A stretch of DNA of 64,000 nt from Phycisphaerae bacterium. Its GTDB lineage: Bacteria > Planctomycetota > Phycisphaerae > Phycisphaerales > UBA1924. Below are positions 1 to 10,120 of the stretch, piece by piece. The stretch lies in the NCBI GenBank assembly GCA_016793805.1, contig JAEUIZ010000049.1, positions 1-64,000 on the forward strand, written 5' to 3'. The notes under the pieces were generated by a model. The model was not told the origin of the DNA. It saw only the letters and a list, made by a program, of their open reading frames with translations, and made no database searches. The translations under genes were made by a program, and so were the position numbers. Within the stretch, counting starts at the first letter, position 1; every line of letters begins with the position of its first letter.

Positions 1-2376
<2,376 letters not shown>

Positions 2377-2467
2377 CACCAACCGGACGCCGCGAGCCAA
2401 CCCCGCGAGGGGCCGCTTGCATGAGCTCGTCCACCCCCGGGCATGACAGGGCCCCGGGGTGTAGTTG

Positions 2468-2549
2468 GCCGAATGGCACCTAACCATTTGGCACTCGTTG
2501 TTCTTGTGCTTTGCAACATCGGTTGCGGCGTTGGACATTTGCCGCAACC
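2468..2549 (-). other. Stem-loops in the 23S rRNA leader (probable precursor processing region)
   Basis: Two inverted repeats lie between the boxA-like element and the mature 5' end of 23S. One is a perfect 9-bp stem, GGTTGCGGC/GCCGCAACC (2521-2529 with 2541-2549, 11-nt loop). The other is GCCGAATGG/CCATTTGGC (2468-2476 with 2484-2492, 7-nt loop), with one non-canonical pair in the minus-strand RNA. Leader stems of this kind are commonly part of rRNA precursor folding and processing; that role is inferred from position alone. Confidence 0.5.
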
Positions 2550-2631
2550 CTTCTCCGGCGCACACGCCGCGGGTCACCCGTGAGGGATCATCGAGGCGGG
2601 CACGTCGGAGCAGACGTCGTTCCGTATCCGG

Positions 2632-2644
2632 TTGTCAAAGATGC
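2632..2644 (-). promoter_or_regulatory. boxA-like antitermination element of the 23S transcript
   Basis: The minus strand reads GCATCTTTGACAA. This resembles the boxA element (TGCTCTTTAACAA in E. coli rrn operons) bound by NusB/S10 to make rRNA transcription resistant to Rho. It lies between the predicted promoter and the 23S 5' end, where boxA is expected. Confidence 0.6.
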
Positions 2645-2733
2645 CTGCCGGCGTTGGGAACATCCCGAACCGGCGTCCGTTGCCGACTAAAGGCTTCGGA
2701 GCCTTGAGGCGAAGCGCCCCAAGTCGCAGGGGG

Positions 2734-2761
2734 AGTCTAGGCGAGGCTCGCGTGGTGTCAA
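2734..2761 (-). promoter_or_regulatory. Predicted sigma70 promoter of the 23S rRNA gene
   Basis: On the minus strand a perfect -35 TTGACA (2761-2756) is followed by a 16-nt spacer and TAGACT (2739-2734). Transcription would start near 2727, 16 nt past the stop codon of the upstream protein gene, giving a leader of about 350 nt before 23S. Together with boxA this indicates that 23S is transcribed from its own promoter rather than as the distal part of a 16S operon. The rest of 2377-2777 holds no gene I can see. Confidence 0.7.
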
Positions 2762-2777
2762 GCGAGGGTGAAGAAAA

Positions 2778-4931
2778 TCAGCCGTCACCGCCGCCGCCGC
2801 CGGGACTGGACCGAGGCGGGCGCGGATCTCGCGTGGGCCTTGGTGCGATGGGGCGGACTCTCGGCTGGGTTTTGGCAGGGTCGGGGATGACGGGCTGGCC
2901 CTGGGTCTCGCCAGCCTTGACGGAGGCCTGGACGATCTTGAACCAAGGGGCTTCGCGGTCGTCGTCAGGGGCGCGGGTGGAGATGGAGCCATCTTCGGCG
3001 CGGAGGAAGACCTGGGTGCGGGTGCCGGAGGCCGTGCCGGAGACGACGGGTGCGACGTCGAGGAGGACGATGGGCTCGCGGAGGACGACGGGGTCTTTCC
3101 ACGGCTTGGCGTTGGCTGGGAGGACGACGGCGGGCGGCTCGTCGGGTCCAGGTGCGGCGCCTTCGGGCCCGCCGCCGCCCTTGCCGCCGCCACCTGGGAC
3201 GTTGCCGCGGCCGGGGGCGATGGGAGGAGGGATCATCTCGCGCGGCCCTGGGGCAGGAGGTGGGGGAGTGCCCGGCGCGCCCACTGGCGGCATGGCGAGG
3301 TCGAAGATGGGGAGTTTGTTGGCGTCAGGGAGTTTGAGTTGGGCGATGATGGTGTCGCCTGGTTCGAGGGAGACGGAGCCGCGGCGGTAGTAGCCGTAGA
3401 AGAACTGGAAGACCTCGCCGCTGGCGCGAGCGGGCCCGAGTTCGTCGGCGGGGGAGGCGCTGGTGATGGCGAAGTAGCGGTCGGACATGATGGAAACGGG
3501 TGCGGACCAGTCGGAGGGAGCGCTGGGGAGGAGGGATTGCTTGGCGAGGGACTGCTGGGCCTCGATGAGGGAGGCGCCGCGGCCGAAGGCTGGGTTGCTG
3601 ATGGCGACGGCGAGGCGGTAGCGGTAGGTGAGGCCGGGCTTGGCGGAGAGGTCGAAGGCCCAGAGTCGAACGGAGGGCTCGTCGAGGAGGGATTTGGGGG
3701 AGAGGCCGGGCTGAGCGGGGGCTTGCGGAGGGGGCTCGGCGATGATGGATTTCTCGGCGATCTGGGCGTCGAGTTTGGCGAGTTCGTCCTCGCGCGCCTT
3801 GAGTTGCTGTTCGAGGCGTTGTCGTTGCTGGGCGCGCGGGTCGACGGTCTCGCGCGGGGGCTGGTTGCCGCCGCCGCCGGCAGGGGCGTTGCCGCCGCCC
3901 TTGCCGCCGCCCCCACCGCCGCCGCCTGGGGGCTGACGCGAGGGAGCGCCCTGCTGGCGGTCGAGGTTCTCGATGGCGATTTTGGCGCGCTCGACCTGGT
4001 CGGCCTTGTCCTTGCGAAGGCGGTTGAGGCGCTCGAGTTCGGGGTCCTTGGCGGCGGCGTCTTTCTTGAGGGCTTCGGAGGGAGCGAGCCAGGGCTCGCC
4101 GGCGATGGTGGGGTAGAACTCGGGCCGGAGGAGGTCATCGGCGGCGGCGCGAGCCTCGGCGACGGCGTCGGCGAGGTCCTCGGGGGCGCGTACGGTGCGG
4201 AGGCGTTGGGCGAGCGAGAAGCGTCCCGGGGAGGCGGTGACGGGGGTGGGCGCGGACCACTCACCATTGGGGAGGAGTTGCTGACGTTCGAGGGAGAGGG
4301 CGAGGATCTCGGTGTTGTCGCGCCACCAGTTGGCGGGGAGGGGGCGAGAGCCGCCCTCGCCGTCGGGGTCAGCGGCGAGTGCGGCCTTGAGCGCGGCGCC
4401 GTCGAAGGAGGCTTCGATGGTGACGGCGGGAGCGTCGAGGGGCTGGGCCTTGGGGAGGAGGTCCTTGAGTTCGGGGATGTTGAGAGGGAGGGTGGGATCG
4501 AAGGTGGACCAGTGGGCGCGAGCGAGGACGGAGGCAGGGGTGGGGATCCTGGGCTCGGCGATGGGAGCGGCGTCCTTTGGGACGAAGGAGGGACCGGCAC
4601 CCTGGAGCGCGACGGTGGGACCAAGCGGGGGGAGGGTCTGGCGGGAGCCGAGTGGTCCGTCGAGGCGAGCCTGGAAACGTCCGAGGAGGTCGCCGGAGGG
4701 TGGTTTGGGGAGGTCGAGGTCCTTGGCTTCCATGGCGGCGCGGACCTGTGCGGCGCGTTGCTCGATGGGTTCGAAGGCGCGGCCCGGGGGCATGTCGGAG
4801 GAACCGACCTTGACCTTGTTGGGCTCGAGGAGGAACTGCATGGCGACGACGATGAGGAAGACGGCGGAGACGCCGACGAGGACGAACTTCTCGACGTGCT
4901 GCTCGATCGGGTTGATGCCTTTGAGTTTCAT
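2778..4931 (-). CDS. Membrane-anchored Gly-rich protein, third gene of a pilus-assembly-like operon
   Basis: About 717 residues. A short cytoplasmic N-terminus is followed by one membrane anchor at about 15-35, so most of the chain would be periplasmic. Residues 285-395 alternate charged, probably coiled-coil segments with a run of glycines around 337-357; a second Gly/Pro-rich stretch lies at 555-600, and the C-terminus ends in poly-Gly. I recognise no named domain. The gene follows the Amuc_1100/PilO-like gene by 60 nt, itself translationally coupled to pilM, so it is probably the third component of that inner-membrane platform, where PilP or a larger scaffold would sit (inference from position). 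The start ATG has no clear Shine-Dalgarno. The stop lies 17 nt upstream of the -35 box of the 23S promoter. Confidence 0.85.
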   Translation of the reverse strand: MKLKGINPIEQHVEKFVLVGVSAVFLIVVAMQFLLEPNKVKVGSSDMPPGRAFEPIEQRAAQVRAAMEAKDLDLPKPPSGDLLGRFQARLDGPLGSRQTLPPLGPTVALQGAGPSFVPKDAAPIAEPRIPTPASVLARAHWSTFDPTLPLNIPELKDLLPKAQPLDAPAVTIEASFDGAALKAALAADPDGEGGSRPLPANWWRDNTEILALSLERQQLLPNGEWSAPTPVTASPGRFSLAQRLRTVRAPEDLADAVAEARAAADDLLRPEFYPTIAGEPWLAPSEALKKDAAAKDPELERLNRLRKDKADQVERAKIAIENLDRQQGAPSRQPPGGGGGGGGKGGGNAPAGGGGNQPPRETVDPRAQQRQRLEQQLKAREDELAKLDAQIAEKSIIAEPPPQAPAQPGLSPKSLLDEPSVRLWAFDLSAKPGLTYRYRLAVAISNPAFGRGASLIEAQQSLAKQSLLPSAPSDWSAPVSIMSDRYFAITSASPADELGPARASGEVFQFFYGYYRRGSVSLEPGDTIIAQLKLPDANKLPIFDLAMPPVGAPGTPPPPAPGPREMIPPPIAPGRGNVPGGGGKGGGGPEGAAPGPDEPPAVVLPANAKPWKDPVVLREPIVLLDVAPVVSGTASGTRTQVFLRAEDGSISTRAPDDDREAPWFKIVQASVKAGETQGQPVIPDPAKTQPRVRPIAPRPTRDPRPPRSSPGGGGGDG

Positions 4932-4991
4932 GGGAGGTCTCGTTCGGGACAGGGTTCGCGAGGAGGGTCGAAGGGAGTGGAGCGGGAGGGA

Positions 4992-6362
4992 TCAGCCGCC
5001 GCCGTCGCGGCGGTTGCGGTTGGATCCGGAGGTTGGCTTTTTGGTGGAGCGGCCGGTGGACTTGGGCGCGGCGGCTGGGGGCGGGGCGTCGGCCATGCCG
5101 CGGCCCTTGGAGGTGATGGGAGCGGCGGCGGGGGCGGCGGCGGCGGAAGAGTCACCCTCGGCGGCGATGCCGGAGAGTTTGGCCTTGGTCTCTTCGGGCA
5201 TCATGGCGGTGGTCCAGGATCGGAGCCAGATGGTCTCGATGGAGAGAGTGGCGAGGACGACGTGCTCAGGCCCGTAGTAGTAGCCCTCGTCGAGGTCTCG
5301 CCAGACGTCCACTTCGGCGAGGTCGATGTCGGTGACGGTCATGAAGTTGGTGCGGGAGATGGCGTTGACGAGGGTTGGGAGGCGCGAGGAGGAGACGACG
5401 ACTTCGAGGGTGGCGTTGCGGATGTCGTACTGCTGGTTGCCGGTGGCGGCGGAGCGTCCGGTGAGTGGGTTGGCGGGAGTTGGCCCGAGGGGGTCGATGT
5501 GGAGGGAGAGGAGGCGTTTGACGACGGCGCGATCGACGTTGAGGAGGCCGGCGTCGCCGGAGTTGGCGATGGCGATGGCGCGGCAGATGTCCTTGACGAC
5601 CCAGAAGTCGAACTGCCACTCGAAGCAATCGGTGACGGTGGGGGGCTCAGTGGGGATCTCACGCGGGATGGAGGGGGGAAGGTTGTCGAGGGTGGCGTAG
5701 ATGGAGAGCGTGGCGGCGTGGGCCTGGTACTGGCCGATGCGGAGTGCGACGAGTTTCTTGGTGAGTTCGGCCTCTTCCTCGGGGGTGAGGCGGTCGCGGC
5801 CGGCTTCGGCGCGGGCTTTTTCGATGGCGGCGAAGCGTTGCTCGTCGAGGCTGGCGGCGATTCGGACGGGATCGGCGGGGCCGTCGGCGCGGATGGAGTC
5901 GAGGAGGTCGAGGTAGACGGAGTGCTCGTCGCCCTTGCCGACGATCTTGGCGGCGAGTTCGAGGGCCTTGATGCGTTCGTTGCCGGCGGCCTGGGGGAAG
6001 AGTCCGGTGATGAGGGGGAGGTGGCCCTGGCCGTTGATTCGTTGGGCCTCGCTAGCGACCTCTTCGATCTGGCGTTCGAGGGACTGTTTGAGGCCCTTGA
6101 AGTAGGCGGTGGCGTCGGGGTTAGGGGCAGGACGAGGCCAGGAGACAGGGGTGTCGCCCGGGAGAAGGGCGGGGATGGTGTAGGTGACCTTGGCGGAGTC
6201 GAGGTCGCCGAGGACCTTGCTGACCTCGGCCTGGCGGGCCTTTTTGATTTTGCCGTTCCAGAGATGGCTGCCGACGAAGGCGGCGGGGATGGAGAGGAGG
6301 ATGACGGCGGAGAGGACGACGACGGAGAGGTGGGCCTTGGCCCAGTCGATAACGCCTTTCAC
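4992..6362 (-). CDS. Amuc_1100/PilO-like pilus assembly protein
   Basis: 456 residues with an N-terminal cytoplasmic tail, one membrane helix at about 12-30 and a large periplasmic part. A helical region around 85-215 is followed by an alpha/beta region with the segment DCFEWQFDFWVVKDI near 265-280. This layout and that segment resemble the Amuc_1100 family, which is structurally related to PilO and encoded beside PilM in Verrucomicrobia and Planctomycetes (recall, not a search). The gene begins with GTG and overlaps the pilM stop by 4 nt (GTGA), so the two are translationally coupled. The C-terminus is a low-complexity Ala/Lys/Gly tail. Probable role: periplasmic alignment ring of a type IV pilus or type II secretion-like machine. 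Confidence 0.8.
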   Translation of the reverse strand: MKGVIDWAKAHLSVVVLSAVILLSIPAAFVGSHLWNGKIKKARQAEVSKVLGDLDSAKVTYTIPALLPGDTPVSWPRPAPNPDATAYFKGLKQSLERQIEEVASEAQRINGQGHLPLITGLFPQAAGNERIKALELAAKIVGKGDEHSVYLDLLDSIRADGPADPVRIAASLDEQRFAAIEKARAEAGRDRLTPEEEAELTKKLVALRIGQYQAHAATLSIYATLDNLPPSIPREIPTEPPTVTDCFEWQFDFWVVKDICRAIAIANSGDAGLLNVDRAVVKRLLSLHIDPLGPTPANPLTGRSAATGNQQYDIRNATLEVVVSSSRLPTLVNAISRTNFMTVTDIDLAEVDVWRDLDEGYYYGPEHVVLATLSIETIWLRSWTTAMMPEETKAKLSGIAAEGDSSAAAAPAAAPITSKGRGMADAPPPAAAPKSTGRSTKKPTSGSNRNRRDGGG

Positions 6363-8389
6363 GAGGCACCTCCGGCCGAAGCGGCCTTGGGCAGGATGAC
6401 GACGGTCCAGGTGACGCTGAGGGAGGAGGTGACGGTCCCTGGCGGCGGTGGAAGCGCGCCGGGGAGGGGCGCGAGTTTCTTGATGTTGTCGAGTGCGGCG
6501 GCGGCGTTCTGGTCGAGGCGTTCGCCGGGCTGAGGGGGCTGGTAGGGGGAGCCGCCTCCGCGGGGACCTTCGCCCTGTCCACCCATGACGATGGCGCCCG
6601 GACGTGCGCCAGGGATGTTGACGCCGGTGCGAGGCGGGACGAAGCCGCCGGCGTCGCCGCGGCCGCCGGGCTGGGCGCCCTCTGGGCTTTCGGGGCCCTT
6701 GGCGACCTCGGAGCCGGTGAGGACGATGGAGTTTCGCGAGGGTTCGATGATCTCGTAGGGGACGTTGGGGCGTTTCTTGTTGGCTTTGAGCCAGGCTTCG
6801 AGTGTGGTGATGGCGAAGGGGAGGGGATCTCCCTGGGTGGTGGAGACTTCGAGGGTGATGGTGATGCGAGGTTGGGAGGCGAGGGCTGGGTCGAGGCCCG
6901 GGACGGTTGGAGCGCCATCGGGCGAGCCGTCGTCGCCGGGGACGTGGATTCGGGTGGCCATGGACTTGACGACGAAGGCGGGGTGGAAGTCCGGGCCGGG
7001 CACCTTGGCGGCCTTGGCGTTGGCGGCGTCCATCATGGAACCGAGGTCGGCGACGACGTGGGCGATGATGTCGCGGGATTCGAGGAGGGAGAGGGCCTCG
7101 GCGGCGGCGGCGTTGGTGGTGACGCCGCCGGTGACGTCGGCGGCGGCGGCCTTCTCACGCTGCACGTCGCTGACGAGTTGGCGGACGGCGGGCGGGACGG
7201 GGTTGTCGGCGACGGCGGTGCTGTCGATGAAGGGACGGATGAACATGGCGCCGCTGGCGGCGACGGCGACGCCGGCGGCGAGGCCGAACCACTTGACCTT
7301 TCGTCGCCACATGGCGCCGCGGATGACAGAGGTGGGCATGAGGTTGGCGTCGAGTGTGGCGAACCCGAGGCCCTGGAGGGCGAGGCCGTAGGCGGTGACG
7401 AGGTTGAGGGTGTTGGCCTGGAACTCGCCGGCCTTGGGTCCGTCGAGGGAGATCCGCTTGAACTGCTCCATTCTGAAGACGTCGAGGGAGAGTTGCTGCT
7501 TGAGGTACTTGCGGAGGCCCGGGAGTCGGAAGGTGGACCCGATGCCGATGAGGCGTTCGAGTTTGGCTTCCTTGTGGAGGGACTGGTAGAAGCCGATGGA
7601 GCGCTGGACGTCCTGGGCGAGGTCGCCGAAGACGGGTCTCATGGCCTGGAAGATCTGTCGGGCGTGCTTGGTGTTCTCGGCTTCGCGCTTGAGTTTCTCG
7701 GCCTTGGGGTAGGTGATGGAGAAGGCGTTGACGAGCGCCTCGGTGAAGTGGTGCCCGCCGATGGGGAAGGTGCGGATCCAGACTCGGCCGGCTTCGGCGA
7801 TGATGAGGTCGGTGGAGGTGGTGCCGATGTCGAGGATGATGGTGCCCGGGGTGGACTCGGTGAAGGCGAGGTCGTGGGCGAGGGCGTTGTAGGCGGCGAC
7901 GGGGGAGAGTGTGACCTGGTCAGGGACGATGCCGACGTCCTCGTAGAGTTGGAGGCGTTCCATGATGCGGTCGCGGGTGATGGCGAAGATGCCGACCTCG
8001 ACGTCGGGGGAGTCGGCGTTGGCGAAGGTCTGGTAGTCCCACTCGACCTGGTCGATGGGGAAGGGGATCTGCTGGACGGCCTCGAACTTGACGATGTCGG
8101 GGACCTTTTTGGGCTCGACGGGCGGGAGTTTGGCGAAGCGGGCGAAGGCGGCGTGTCCCGGGACGGAGACAGCGATGCTGGCGCCGGCGAGGTCGACCTG
8201 GCTCATGAGGGAGCCGAGGGCGACGCGGAGGGCGTCGTTCTGGTCGAGGCCCGGGGTGGAGAGGACCTTGATGTGGGGGACGATGACGAAGTCGGTGACC
8301 CTGGGCTCGTTGCCGGAGAGTTCGAGGCGGAGTGCCTTGATGGCGCCCGCGCCGATCTCGAGGCCCCAACTGACGCTGGATGAAGGCAT
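6359..8389 (-). CDS. pilM: PilM with a C-terminal PilN-like extension
   Basis: 676 residues. Residues 1-340 are an actin-like PilM/FtsA-fold ATPase: phosphate-1 region WGLEIGAGAIKALRL near the N-terminus and phosphate-2 motif DIGTTSTDL at 187-195. Residues 348-353 read LDANLMP, matching the INLLP-type peptide at the N-terminus of PilN that docks in the PilM groove; a basic stretch and a membrane helix (about 364-388) follow, then a periplasmic alpha/beta region to about 560 and a Gly/Pro-rich tail. PilM and PilN are usually separate proteins, so this looks like a natural fusion. It is first in the operon. Upstream 8390-8552 holds only a weak -10-like TACTAT (8434-8429). Role: cytoplasmic ATPase and inner-membrane platform of a type IV pilus-like machine. 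Confidence 0.88.
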   Translation of the reverse strand: MPSSSVSWGLEIGAGAIKALRLELSGNEPRVTDFVIVPHIKVLSTPGLDQNDALRVALGSLMSQVDLAGASIAVSVPGHAAFARFAKLPPVEPKKVPDIVKFEAVQQIPFPIDQVEWDYQTFANADSPDVEVGIFAITRDRIMERLQLYEDVGIVPDQVTLSPVAAYNALAHDLAFTESTPGTIILDIGTTSTDLIIAEAGRVWIRTFPIGGHHFTEALVNAFSITYPKAEKLKREAENTKHARQIFQAMRPVFGDLAQDVQRSIGFYQSLHKEAKLERLIGIGSTFRLPGLRKYLKQQLSLDVFRMEQFKRISLDGPKAGEFQANTLNLVTAYGLALQGLGFATLDANLMPTSVIRGAMWRRKVKWFGLAAGVAVAASGAMFIRPFIDSTAVADNPVPPAVRQLVSDVQREKAAAADVTGGVTTNAAAAEALSLLESRDIIAHVVADLGSMMDAANAKAAKVPGPDFHPAFVVKSMATRIHVPGDDGSPDGAPTVPGLDPALASQPRITITLEVSTTQGDPLPFAITTLEAWLKANKKRPNVPYEIIEPSRNSIVLTGSEVAKGPESPEGAQPGGRGDAGGFVPPRTGVNIPGARPGAIVMGGQGEGPRGGGSPYQPPQPGERLDQNAAAALDNIKKLAPLPGALPPPPGTVTSSLSVTWTVVILPKAASAGGAS

Positions 8390-8552
8390 CGTGTGATTCC
8401 CGCTTGGCCCGGGTGTACCGGGGTGGGCATAGTACGGACCCTGGGCGTGCCGTGCTCAGAGTGGATACGGGAGCATCGGGTGTGGAGTTCCGCGAGGAGG
8501 GGAACAGGGTCCGATCGTTACAGAGTGGTTACAGGCGAGGCGGTGGAGGGGA

Positions 8553-9980
8553 TCAGTACATGGCGGCGGCGGCGCTGGAGACCATGCCCATGCCCTGCTC
8601 GTCGATGGCGGCCATGTATCGGAGGAGTTCGACGCGCTCGGGACGGGTGATCATGAGCGCGGCGACGATGTTGCCGGTGGAGCACCAGCGGGTGGGGTTC
8701 TGCTGCCAGGCCATGGAGGCGACGAGGTCGTCGGGCTTGACCTGGCGGACGAGTTCGAGCAGTTCCTGGTCGTGCTGCATGGTTTTGCGGCGAGCGGCGT
8801 CGGCGGCCTGGTCCTGGCCCGCCATGGATTGCTGGTCGCCGAACATGGGGCCGACGTGGCTGAGGTCGGCGGAGGCGACGACGAGGGTTCGGCCGCCGAG
8901 TTTGTCGATGGCGGTGCGGACGGCGTCGATGAAGGGCTGGAGTGCGAGGCCGGTGCCGTCGTAGGAGAGGCCGTTGTTGATGGCGGGGTCGTGGATGAGA
9001 GCGGCGAAGACGGGAACGTGTCGGCCCTGCTCGTCGGGCCCGATGCAGTGCTGGATCCAGGGGATCTGGAGTTCGATGGAGTGCTCGCGTTCGTGGTCGT
9101 AGCGGTTGGCGAGGAGGAGGTCGGCGTTGGCGGGCCCGAGAGCGGCCTGGACTTCGCGGAGCATGTCGTGGTCGAGTGGGGATTCGCCGAGGATGGTCTG
9201 GTAGGCCTTGTTGCAGGCGGCGACGCCGGTGCTCATGCCGAAGTGGTTGGTGCCGAGGATGACGACGCGGTCCGGGCGGTCGGCGACGCGCATGCGACCC
9301 CAGACGGAGGCGTAGTTGAGCCACCCGCGGGGGTAGTCGACGTGGGGGACGATGACGGCGACGGGGAGTTCGTCGAAGGTGGGCTTGGCTTCTCTTTCGA
9401 GGGCCTTGGTCATCCACTCGTCGAAGACTTCCTTGAGGTGGGCGGGTCCGAGTTCGGGGAGTTCGGCGTCGGTGGGCTGGCGGCCGAGTTTCTGGGAGAC
9501 GACGGCCTGGACGAAGGCGTTGCTGGAGGCTGGGGGGAGGGAGGTGGCGGAGTCGAACTCGGCGCGCATGTCGGCGAGCAACTGGTCGAACCTGGGCCCG
9601 AAGAGGAGGCCGGCGTCGTCAAGTTGAGCGATGATGGATTCGAGGACTGGTTCGGTGAGGCCCTGACCGACCTGGGCGACGATCTCTGGGAGCGTCTTGA
9701 TGCCGTCGAGGAGGGGGAGGACGTACTGGACGGCTGGGGGAGCGACGACCATCTTGTCGGAGATCTGGCGAGCGTCGGCGAGGCCGAGGAGGACCTGGTT
9801 GCCGACCTGAGCGGGGAAGCCACGGACGGGGCGGAGTTTGGGCTTGCGCATGTGCTCGGCGTAGGGGTCGAACTTGGGCTGCGGGGCGGCGGGGGTGCTG
9901 CCCATGGCGCTGGGCCCGACGGACCCGAGGGGGTTGAAGGAGGGCTCGCCGACGCCGCCGACGTTTTCATCACTCATCAT
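8553..9980 (-). CDS. MEMO1/AmmeMemoRadiSam protein B family, with PqqD-like N-terminal domain
   Basis: 475 residues. The C-terminal two thirds (about 205-475) match the Memo family: PHVDY (His213), GTNHFG (His246), SADLSHVG (about 370-377) and Cys433 in WCSTG fit the His/His/Cys metal site of human MEMO1. Memo proteins often sit with AMMECR1 and a radical-SAM protein (the AmmeMemoRadiSam set), but neither partner is nearby. Residues 48-135 resemble a PqqD-type winged-helix peptide-binding domain (VRGFPAQVGNQVLLGLADA and a helical C-end). The first 45 residues are probably disordered. A TAGACT box lies 6 nt before the start, suggesting a leaderless message. The exact biochemical activity of the family is unsettled. 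Confidence 0.9.
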   Translation of the reverse strand: MMSDENVGGVGEPSFNPLGSVGPSAMGSTPAAPQPKFDPYAEHMRKPKLRPVRGFPAQVGNQVLLGLADARQISDKMVVAPPAVQYVLPLLDGIKTLPEIVAQVGQGLTEPVLESIIAQLDDAGLLFGPRFDQLLADMRAEFDSATSLPPASSNAFVQAVVSQKLGRQPTDAELPELGPAHLKEVFDEWMTKALEREAKPTFDELPVAVIVPHVDYPRGWLNYASVWGRMRVADRPDRVVILGTNHFGMSTGVAACNKAYQTILGESPLDHDMLREVQAALGPANADLLLANRYDHEREHSIELQIPWIQHCIGPDEQGRHVPVFAALIHDPAINNGLSYDGTGLALQPFIDAVRTAIDKLGGRTLVVASADLSHVGPMFGDQQSMAGQDQAADAARRKTMQHDQELLELVRQVKPDDLVASMAWQQNPTRWCSTGNIVAALMITRPERVELLRYMAAIDEQGMGMVSSAAAAMY

Positions 9981-9986
9981 GGTGCA

Positions 9987-9992
9987 AGTCTA
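9987..9992 (-). promoter_or_regulatory. -10-like box for a probable leaderless mRNA of the Memo-family gene
   Basis: TAGACT on the minus strand, exactly 6 nt before the ATG at 9980; the same hexamer is the -10 of the 23S promoter. Transcription would start at or next to the start codon. No good -35 is visible. Confidence 0.45.
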
Positions 9993-10088
9993 GCGCGGCG
10001 ACTCGCGTGCGCTGATGGGGCTATGCTCAACGCCTGAGCGGCGCGCCGCGAACAGCCCCGCGCGATCGTCTCCAAGCGGAGGCGGCCT

Positions 10089-10117
10089 TTGACGGGGCGA
10101 CGGCCCGCGAATACCTT
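10089..10117 (+). promoter_or_regulatory. Possible sigma70 promoter of the tolC-type gene
   Basis: TTGACG (10089-10094), 17-nt spacer, TACCTT (10112-10117). The start point would fall near the ATGs at 10121 and 10127, so the message would be leaderless or nearly so; neither ATG has a Shine-Dalgarno. The remainder of the intergenic region 9981-10120 shows nothing else clear. Confidence 0.4.
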
Positions 10118-10120
10118 GCG

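Noticed and set aside
3339..6533. 1064-codon plus-strand ORF, Gly/Glu/Val-rich
   Set aside because: Shadow of the minus-strand pilus genes; its composition mirrors their C-ending codons and shows no domain.
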